Below the pieces are notes generated by a model. It was given only the letters and a program-made list of their open reading frames with translations, was not told the origin of the DNA and did no database searches. From the NCBI GenBank assembly GCA_902575715.1, contig CACGSI010000046.1:1-6825 (forward strand): a stretch of 6,825 nt of DNA, given 5' to 3'. The translations under genes and the position numbers were made by a program. Positions 1 to 4,660 of the stretch are shown here, in pieces (position 1 is the stretch's first letter; each line of letters starts with the position of its first letter). This DNA comes from an uncultured SAR324 cluster bacterium. GTDB lineage: Bacteria; SAR324; NAC60-12.

Positions 1-420
1 TTACCAGGAAAAATAAATTCAAAAAAAGATATCATCCGTTTAATCCCAGAAATTTCAAAAAGGAATTTTTTCAAAATTATTTTTGATGTTTTGAAAGACG
101 CAAAGGCAGAGGAAATTGTTTTCGTAGATGCTAGAAGTAAATCCTACTTTACAGAATATTTAATTGTTTGCCAAGGTAATTCCCAACCTCACTGCAGAAG
201 TATAGCTGAAAAGGTAAAAATATGTTTAAAAAATAAAGGATATAATTCAATTGGGATGGAAGGAGAAAATGAAGGGAACTGGGTTCTTTTAGACTACGGT
301 GAATTTATACTCCATGTTTTTCATCCGGAAATCAGGAAGTATTATAATTTAGAAGGGCTTTTTTCCAGTTGTTTTTGGTTGGATTTTGAAACAAATAAAG
401 TAATTCACACGCCAAAATAA
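1..420 (+). CDS. rsfS: Ribosomal silencing factor RsfS (Iojap family), 5' end missing
   Basis: RsfS binds large-subunit protein uL14 and blocks subunit joining, lowering translation when nutrients run short. What is seen: the frame is open from base 1 to the TAA at 418-420, 139 residues visible. It carries the family core: an AEEIVFVDAR strand, then SYFTEYLIVCQGNS, a MEGENEGNWVLLDYGEFILHVF block, and a closing RKYYNLEGLF. The match is clear. There is no ATG, GTG or TTG codon in frame before the TTG at 91, and starting there would remove most of the first helix (FFKIIFDVLKDAKAEE), which aligns well with the N-terminus of E. coli RsfS as I recall it. I therefore infer that the start lies upstream of the window, which implies an N-terminal extension of more than 20 residues over the usual 105-120 aa. 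A rare ATT/ATC start around 52-81 is the alternative. murB follows after 11 bases, so the two are probably co-transcribed. Confidence 0.9.
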   Translation, partial: LPGKINSKKDIIRLIPEISKRNFFKIIFDVLKDAKAEEIVFVDARSKSYFTEYLIVCQGNSQPHCRSIAEKVKICLKNKGYNSIGMEGENEGNWVLLDYGEFILHVFHPEIRKYYNLEGLFSSCFWLDFETNKVIHTPK

Positions 421-431
421 TCAATTACAGA

Positions 432-1379
432 ATGTATTTAGAAAAATCTCCTGAGTGGCTGAAAATTCTTCAAAAAAACAATCTTAAATCAAGATTGAGA
501 GAAAAAGCATCACTTAAACGTTTCAATACTTGGCGTATAGGAGGTGAAGTCGAATGTTTGATTGATGTTGTTAATGTTAAGGAACTAGGTTACTTAATTA
601 ATTTCATTACAAAAAATAAAATCCCTTGGTTTATTCTGGGTAAGGGTTCTAATTTACTCATTCCTGAAAATAATTGGTCAGGCATTGTTCTTCATTTAAG
701 TGGTGATTTCAAAAATTGGAGTTCACCTAAAAATTTAAATTCGAAATCTGACAAAATCGAAGTTTCTGTAGGCTCAGCATTAGCTGATGTAACATTTGTA
801 CAAAAATGTTTTAACAAGGGGTTAGGAGGAATGGAATTTTTAATTGGTGTCCCTGGAACAATAGGTGGAGCTGTTAGCATGAATGCTGGGGCTCATGGAG
901 CTGAAACTTCTGAATTTATAAAAGAAGTTGAATGGATGGATTTAGAAGGCAAAATTCACAAATCAAATATTGAGAACTTGCAATTTAAATATAGATATTC
1001 AGAACTTAATGGTAATTTTGGCAAAATAATTTTAAATACTATTTTTAATATGAAAAAAAATGATCGCAAAATTATTAAGGAAAAAATAAATGAATATCAA
1101 AACTTTCGCATGCAAAAACAGCCATACGGTCAGCCAAGCTGCGGATCAGTATTTAAAAATCCTCCAGGTGAATATGCTGCAAGACTAATAGAAGAATCTG
1201 GATTGAAAGGGAAAATAAAGGGTGGGGCTCAAATTAGTCAAAAACATGCCAATTTTATAGTTAACAATGGAGATGCGACATCTTACGATATATTATCATT
1301 GATTGATACCATTAAGGGAACTATATTCAAAAGGTATTCAATCAATTTAGAACTGGAGGTTCAAATCCTGCAAAGTTAA
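432..1379 (+). CDS. murB: UDP-N-acetylenolpyruvoylglucosamine reductase MurB
   Basis: MurB is a cytoplasmic FAD enzyme that uses NADPH to reduce UDP-GlcNAc-enolpyruvate to UDP-MurNAc. The 315-residue product has the family signatures in order: NTWRIGG at 32-38 and LGKGSNLL at 69-76 (FAD-binding domain), the long GMEFLIGVPGTIGGAVSMNAG stretch at 133-153 (FAD pyrophosphate contact), YRYS with Arg189, and GSVFKNP with Ser239, the serine expected to protonate the substrate. IGGAQ-type KGGAQISQKHANFIVN follows at 263-278, and a C-terminal LELEV places Glu309 where the second acid/base residue is expected. The short linker before GSVFKNP resembles type II MurB (as in Gram-positives and many other lineages), which lacks the tyrosine loop of the E. 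coli enzyme; this is an inference from length and spacing. The ATG at 432 puts the NTWRIGG motif at the usual distance from the N-terminus; no Shine-Dalgarno motif precedes it. All key residues are present, so the enzyme should be active. Sitting between rsfS and ftsQ, it is a piece of a scattered division/cell-wall cluster. Confidence 0.97.
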   Translation: MYLEKSPEWLKILQKNNLKSRLREKASLKRFNTWRIGGEVECLIDVVNVKELGYLINFITKNKIPWFILGKGSNLLIPENNWSGIVLHLSGDFKNWSSPKNLNSKSDKIEVSVGSALADVTFVQKCFNKGLGGMEFLIGVPGTIGGAVSMNAGAHGAETSEFIKEVEWMDLEGKIHKSNIENLQFKYRYSELNGNFGKIILNTIFNMKKNDRKIIKEKINEYQNFRMQKQPYGQPSCGSVFKNPPGEYAARLIEESGLKGKIKGGAQISQKHANFIVNNGDATSYDILSLIDTIKGTIFKRYSINLELEVQILQS

Positions 1380-1395
1380 ATTTAGGTATATTTTT

Positions 1396-1424
1396 TTAAA
1401 ATAACTAAGTCATCTGTTTATAAT
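1396..1424 (+). promoter_or_regulatory. Possible sigma70-type promoter before ftsQ
   Basis: In the 77-base murB-ftsQ gap a perfect TATAAT lies at 1419-1424. Seventeen bases upstream is TTAAAA (1396-1401), a 4/6 match to TTGACA. Transcription would begin near 1431, leaving a leader of about 25 bases before the ATG at 1457. In DNA this AT-rich such boxes occur by chance, so the support is the perfect -10, the spacing and the placement in one of only two sizeable gaps. Confidence 0.4.
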
Positions 1425-1456
1425 AATTTTTATACAGTTGAAAACATCTTATTAGC

Positions 1457-2545
1457 ATGCAGGATTTAAAAAGACAATCAAATCGAAGGCCAGTTGTTAG
1501 GAAGATAAGGTCATCACCTACGACTGTTAGAAAAAATCGAAGTAATCCCATACCTGGTCTTTCAGTAAAATTACGCAAAGCTAATTCAGAACCTGGGTTT
1601 AGTAATTTTTGGCTTCCGTCTTATTTCATTAAAAATGAGCCTGCTTTCTTACGCAAGAAAATAAAATCCTTAGTTAACAAACTTATCGGTACAACAGGTT
1701 TAGTATTTTTTTTATGGATTGTTGGGGGAAGTCTTTGGATTGGGAAAGGTTTTTTTGATTCTCCACTAAAAAAAGTTTTCTTAGAGGGAGAAAAATTATT
1801 AAATGAAGCAGAGATACTTAAAATAAGCAGACTAATGCCTGGACAACTATTACCTGACTTAGATCCGTATATGATTGCAAAAAATTTGCAAAACCATCCT
1901 GTAATTCAAACGGCAGATATTCGTCTAAGATTTCCAAATGAAATTCATTTGTTCGTTAATGAACACGTACCTATTGCTATAATTGAAGTGCTTGGAACCC
2001 ATAGTTTAAAAGAGACATATTCTACAATGAAAAAAAATTATTTTCTCATTGCTGATCACCAACATTTAATAAAAAGAATTCCTGTTGATCAAATTTTAAA
2101 TTCTGTTTACAGCGAACTCCCTCTCATAAGTGGCCTTAAAAAAAATTCTCTGCAAATGGGCACTTCTTTCAATTCTCCAATACTTGAGAGAGGTTTAGGA
2201 TTTCTAAAAATTTTTGATAAAATTAGTATCAGATCAAAGGAAATTGAATCTCAAAATTTCTTAGACAATCAAAAAAAAATAGTTAATATGAGTTATAAAA
2301 ATATTCATATTGATGTTTCTGATCCTCTTAACTTAAAAATAAGTTGGCCAGATAATACTTCTAGATTCAAAAAAGATTTTTTTTCAAAACAACAGGATTT
2401 AGCTCTTACAATCCAAATGGGTAGTCGAAAATTTAGTGAACGATTACGGACCTTTCAAAGCATATATCCGATATTGTATAAACAACATCCAAAATTAAAA
2501 AGTATAGATTTACGTTATAAGAATAGAGTTATGCTTGTACAGTAA
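1457..2545 (+). CDS. ftsQ: Cell division protein FtsQ (POTRA domain)
   Basis: FtsQ is a bitopic inner-membrane protein that links early and late divisome proteins and binds FtsB/FtsL in the periplasm. The 362-residue product has a long cytoplasmic tail (1-76) that is strongly basic (many Lys/Arg, only about three acidic residues). One membrane helix follows at about 77-97 (GTTGLVFFLWIVGGSLWIG), then a POTRA domain at about 104-172 with the typical KKVFLEGEKLLNEAEILK opening and a RLRFPNEIHLFVNEHVPIAII end. A beta domain at about 173-300 contains YFLIADHQHLIKR and LPLISGL. The C-terminal IDLRYKNRVMLVQ is the characteristic FtsQ ending. Length is above the E. coli protein (276 aa), mainly from the N-terminal tail and a lysine-rich C-terminal part. 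The ATG at 1457 is the first good start after murB and has no visible Shine-Dalgarno motif. Usual neighbours ftsA and ftsZ do not follow; a signalling gene begins 21 bases downstream. Confidence 0.92.
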   Translation: MQDLKRQSNRRPVVRKIRSSPTTVRKNRSNPIPGLSVKLRKANSEPGFSNFWLPSYFIKNEPAFLRKKIKSLVNKLIGTTGLVFFLWIVGGSLWIGKGFFDSPLKKVFLEGEKLLNEAEILKISRLMPGQLLPDLDPYMIAKNLQNHPVIQTADIRLRFPNEIHLFVNEHVPIAIIEVLGTHSLKETYSTMKKNYFLIADHQHLIKRIPVDQILNSVYSELPLISGLKKNSLQMGTSFNSPILERGLGFLKIFDKISIRSKEIESQNFLDNQKKIVNMSYKNIHIDVSDPLNLKISWPDNTSRFKKDFFSKQQDLALTIQMGSRKFSERLRTFQSIYPILYKQHPKLKSIDLRYKNRVMLVQ

Positions 2546-2566
2546 CCAAACAAAATTGTCGAAAAA

Positions 2567-2884
2567 ATGTCACTTCAAAAAAATAAACAATTTCAGATAC
2601 TTATTCCTGATTCAATAAATAAAATTTTCAAAAATAACCCTTCATGCAATTTTGAAAAACAAATTAAAATTACTTTATACCATTCTGTCCAAGAAATTAT
2701 TAATATATGCAATGATAAAAGTGCGGATATAATTTTTCTAGAAGATAGATATTTCAATGAATTTTCTATTAAAAAAATTCGTGACTTTAACTTGGCGATA
2801 ATTTTGATTTATTCAGGGAAATTAAAAAATATTCAATATAATAGAGATATCATTTTAGATTTTATCCAACCATTTTTTTTTTAA
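2567..2884 (+). CDS. Segment 1 of the broken gene: degenerate receiver-like domain
   Basis: These 105 residues begin at the ATG 21 bases after ftsQ and end in QPFFF followed by TAA, because a T10 run breaks the frame. The order of strands resembles a response-regulator receiver: FQILIPDS at 9-16 (where canonical domains have an acidic pair), ADIIFLED at 53-60, LAIILIYSG at 76-84, and DFIQPF at 99-104, which mimics the DYLxKPF end. Glu59 (or Asp60, depending on alignment) sits where the phosphorylated Asp is expected, only one of the two N-terminal acidic residues is present, and the conserved Lys of the KPF motif appears to be Gln101. If the fold is right, this is a pseudo-receiver unlikely to be phosphorylated normally. 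Assignment rests on pattern only, not on strong identity. As a free protein it would lack the output domains and probably exists only as part of the longer product. Confidence 0.55.
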   Translation: MSLQKNKQFQILIPDSINKIFKNNPSCNFEKQIKITLYHSVQEIINICNDKSADIIFLEDRYFNEFSIKKIRDFNLAIILIYSGKLKNIQYNRDIILDFIQPFFF

Positions 2885-4046
2885 TTTTATCATAGAAAAA
2901 AATATCTCATCCCTAAAGAGTTTAAGAGAAAATTTCGATCTTAAATTACTTCTCAAGAAACAAGAGGAAAATTTCATAGAATTGCACGATGTTGGTGTTA
3001 CGCTCTCTAAAGAAAATGATATTGATTCTCTTCTTGAAACCATTGTTTCAAAATCAATGCAATTGACATCCGCCGATATGGGTTCCTTATTTTTACTAGA
3101 AAACAAACCACAAACTGAGGAAATTGATTCTGATTACTTTTTTAACAAACATATTGAACTAAGAGTTATTAATAATTTTTCACGAAGAAATAAATCAAAA
3201 TTTATTTTAGATTTGAATACTGATTCAATTTGCGGAAAGGCAATTATAAATGGAGAATCAATAATCATTGACAATACTAATGAACCAAGTAATTCCATTG
3301 ATTTGAAATGGAGTGAAAAAGGAATTTATCAAAAAAACAATCACTATATAAAATCGATCCTAACTGTTCCAATATTTAATGACAAAAATCTTGCAATGGG
3401 AGCAATACAAGTTGTGAACGGTAAAAAAAATTCCAAAAAAAAATCAGCAGATAATAAACAAATTTTTCAAAATTTGAAATCTTTTGAAAAAAAAGATCTT
3501 TATTTTTTAGAAACTATTGCTTCTCAAGCATCAGTTGCACTAAGAAATACAAAATTAATAAATTCTGTACATATACTTTTTGATGGTTTCATTAACGCTA
3601 GTGTAAGAGCTATTGAGTCTAGAGACCCTACAACTGCTGGACATTCTAGCAGAGTCGCTGTTCTCACCTTATCACTAGCAGAAACAATTAATCAAATCAA
3701 TACTGGAAGATTCTCATCCGTAAATTTCAATTCGGATCAACTAAATGAAATCCGTTATGCATCACTTTTGCATGATTTTGGCAAGATTGGCGTTAGAGAG
3801 AGAGTTTTAGTAAAATCTAAAAAATTGTTTCCAGAAGAATTGCAAGCTATAAAAGATAGATTGCGACTAATAAGGTCATTATATGAACTAGAAACTACAA
3901 AAAGACAATTATCATTTTTCATTGAGCAGCCACGACAAAGAGCACTAGATTTTTTTAAGTTATCAAGAAAGGATTTACTAAAAAAATCCAAAGATTGGAT
4001 GAGATACAAAAATTTATTATTGATTCTAATGAACCCTCTATATTAG
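2859..4046 (+). CDS. Segment 2: coiled coil, GAF domain and HD half of HD-GYP
   Basis: This frame is open from 2859 to the TAG at 4044-4046; the first usual start codon in it is TTG at 2982, but coding clearly extends upstream. Residues encoded at 2883-2980 form a charged helix (LKSLRENFDLKLLLKKQEEN), a typical signalling linker. The GAF domain begins with ELHDVGVTLSKENDIDSLL (from 2979), continues through ADMGSLFLLE, and ends with LETIASQASVALRNTKLI (about 3507-3560). The HD half follows: AIESRDPTTAGHSSRVA, then ASLLHDFGKIGV with His-Asp at 3771-3776, all as expected for HD-GYP metal ligands. After KSKKLFPEELQAIKDR the sequence becomes a long helical insert. The last part after the A7 run (from about 3987, KDWMRYKN to the end) is out-of-frame noise. 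On its own this piece would lack the HHE/GYP half and could not be a working phosphodiesterase, though a GAF-only regulatory product is conceivable. Confidence 0.7.
   Translation: MLSNHFFFNFIIEKNISSLKSLRENFDLKLLLKKQEENFIELHDVGVTLSKENDIDSLLETIVSKSMQLTSADMGSLFLLENKPQTEEIDSDYFFNKHIELRVINNFSRRNKSKFILDLNTDSICGKAIINGESIIIDNTNEPSNSIDLKWSEKGIYQKNNHYIKSILTVPIFNDKNLAMGAIQVVNGKKNSKKKSADNKQIFQNLKSFEKKDLYFLETIASQASVALRNTKLINSVHILFDGFINASVRAIESRDPTTAGHSSRVAVLTLSLAETINQINTGRFSSVNFNSDQLNEIRYASLLHDFGKIGVRERVLVKSKKLFPEELQAIKDRLRLIRSLYELETTKRQLSFFIEQPRQRALDFFKLSRKDLLKKSKDWMRYKNLLLILMNPLY
2873..2882 (+). other. T10 homopolymer at the first frame change
   Basis: Ten consecutive T bases encode the Phe run that closes the receiver-like domain (QPFFF) and are followed directly by AA, creating the stop TAA. 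Removing one T joins the upstream frame to NFIIEKNISSL and the downstream coiled coil and GAF domain without a stop. Runs of this length are known sites of RNA-polymerase slippage, replication slippage and sequencing error. Confidence 0.75.
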
Positions 4047-4543
4047 AGAGAGATGATTTTAAAAAATTAAAACAATTGGCAAAAAATACTTTTCTGTACC
4101 CAGAAGGTGTAGCTAATAATTTTTTAAATAACCATGAAGTTCATTCTCTTTCAATAAAAAAGGGATCCTTAAGTGATGAAGATAGGAAAGAAATTGAGTC
4201 ACACGTGACACAAACTTTTAATTTTTTAAAAATTATACCTTGGTCAAAAAATTTGGAACGTGTGCCAGAAATTGCTTATGCACATCACGAAAAACTAAAT
4301 GGTAAAGGCTATCCACGTAAATTGATAGATAATGAAATCCCATTAGAGTCAAAAATGATGACAATCGCTGATATTTACGATGCCCTTACAGCATGGGACC
4401 GTCCATATAAAAAAGCTGTACCTCAAGAAAGGGCTTTAGATATAATGTATTTTGAAGCTAAAGACAACAATATTGATCAAGATCTTTTGGATATCTTTGT
4501 GAATGCAAAATTATATAGTTTAGTAAAAAGCAAAAAATATTAA
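3959..4543 (+). CDS. Segment 3: GYP half of the HD-GYP domain
   Basis: This frame is open from 3959, overlapping segment 2 by 88 bases, and ends at TAA 4541-4543. A TTG at 3995 could start an isolated 182-residue product, but no Shine-Dalgarno sequence supports it. Coding agreement with HD-GYP relatives as I recall them begins at RLDEIQKFI (3992), so the frame change must occur before that, most simply at the A7 run. Counting from 3995, the visible motifs are GSLSDEDRKEIESH at 57-70 (His70 being a metal ligand position), AYAHHEKLNGKGYP at 94-107 (His97, His98, then Gly-Tyr-Pro; the HHE codons are at 4283-4291 and GYP at 4307-4315), and IADIYDALTAWDRPYKKA at 124-141 (Asp126). Every conserved residue of the GYP half is intact, which argues against long-standing decay. 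The His-Asp pair it needs is in the other frame. Confidence 0.7.
   Translation, partial: VIKKGFTKKIQRLDEIQKFIIDSNEPSILERDDFKKLKQLAKNTFLYPEGVANNFLNNHEVHSLSIKKGSLSDEDRKEIESHVTQTFNFLKIIPWSKNLERVPEIAYAHHEKLNGKGYPRKLIDNEIPLESKMMTIADIYDALTAWDRPYKKAVPQERALDIMYFEAKDNNIDQDLLDIFVNAKLYSLVKSKKY
3980..3986 (+). other. A7 run forming an A AAA AAA slippery heptamer at the second frame change
   Basis: In the frame of segment 2 the codons are CTA AAA AAA TCC, so the run reads A AAA AAA, the canonical X XXY YYZ form for tandem -1 slippage. A -1 shift here continues as ATC CAA AGA TTG GAT into the GYP half, which is exactly the frame needed. A weak Shine-Dalgarno-like AAAGGA lies at 3968-3973, six bases upstream; the spacing is shorter than the roughly 10 bases usual for stimulators of -1 slippage. 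No obvious downstream hairpin was seen. Confidence 0.6.
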
Positions 4544-4591
4544 TTCAAATAAGCTATTTAATCTAAACTTCTTACACTGAAAGCAGATATA

Positions 4592-4619
4592 TTGTAAAAA
4601 GCAAAATTTATGTTATAAT
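4592..4619 (+). promoter_or_regulatory. Extended -10 promoter for the M23-bactofilin-ftsB operon
   Basis: TGTTATAAT at 4611-4619 is a perfect extended -10 element (TG, one base, TATAAT). TTGTAA at 4592-4597, 16 bases upstream of the hexamer, matches four of six -35 positions. Transcription would start near 4626, about 35 bases before the ATG at 4661. It lies in the largest gap of the window (4544-4660), where a new transcript for the next three genes would be expected. Confidence 0.6.
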
Positions 4620-4626
4620 TTTGCTT
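4599..4626 (+). repeat. Perfect 10-bp inverted repeat overlapping the -10 box
   Basis: AAGCAAAATT at 4599-4608 and AATTTTGCTT at 4617-4626 are exact reverse complements separated by 8 bases. The right arm covers the end of the TATAAT and the expected start site, and the left arm lies in the spacer. This placement fits an operator where a dimeric repressor would block polymerase. As a transcript hairpin it would be weak (two G-C pairs per arm) and lacks a following T run, so it is unlikely to be a terminator. Confidence 0.5.
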
Positions 4627-4660
4627 GATTTCATGAAACTTTTTAATTGGTTATACTGAA

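Larger units (their letters stand above)
2567..4543 (+). pseudogene. Pseudo-receiver - GAF - HD-GYP protein, interrupted by two compensating frameshifts
   Basis: Read as one gene, this encodes about 658 residues: a degenerate receiver domain (about 1-105), a charged helical linker, a GAF domain, and an HD-GYP domain. HD-GYP proteins are typically phosphodiesterases of cyclic-di-GMP (in some families cGAMP); the GAF and receiver-like parts would be the sensory input. The gene is in three frame segments: 2567-2881, then 2883 to about 3986, then about 3986 to the TAA at 4541-4543. The first change needs loss of one T in a T10 run, the second gain of one A (or a -1 slip) in an A7 run. No segment contains a complete HD-GYP metal site. 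Coding quality is good on both sides of each break, and neighbouring A8, A9 and T8 runs stay in frame. This may be sequencing error, a young pseudogene, or a gene read by slippage; I cannot separate these from the sequence. I use pseudogene as the cautious label for the whole. Confidence 0.75.

Noticed and set aside
3..86. A frame open from base 3 to TGA at 84-86, possibly the tail of an upstream gene ending just before rsfS
   Set aside because: It is short and overlaps the frame encoding the conserved first helix of RsfS; no recognisable C-terminal motif. It cannot be excluded without upstream sequence.
692..880. Open frame on the - strand within murB
   Set aside because: It lies wholly inside a conserved MurB coding region, shows no recognisable domain, and its sequence follows from MurB codons.
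2855..3106. Open frame on the - strand across the T10 run and GAF start
   Set aside because: It is antisense to well-matched GAF and linker coding sequence and has no known motif or start signal.
3755..4009. Open frame on the - strand within the HD half of the HD-GYP gene
   Set aside because: Opposite a conserved HD motif; composition follows the sense gene.
4599..4626. Rho-independent terminator for the HD-GYP gene
   Set aside because: The stem is almost all A-T and is followed by GATTTCATG rather than a T run; overlap with a good -10 box makes an operator more plausible.
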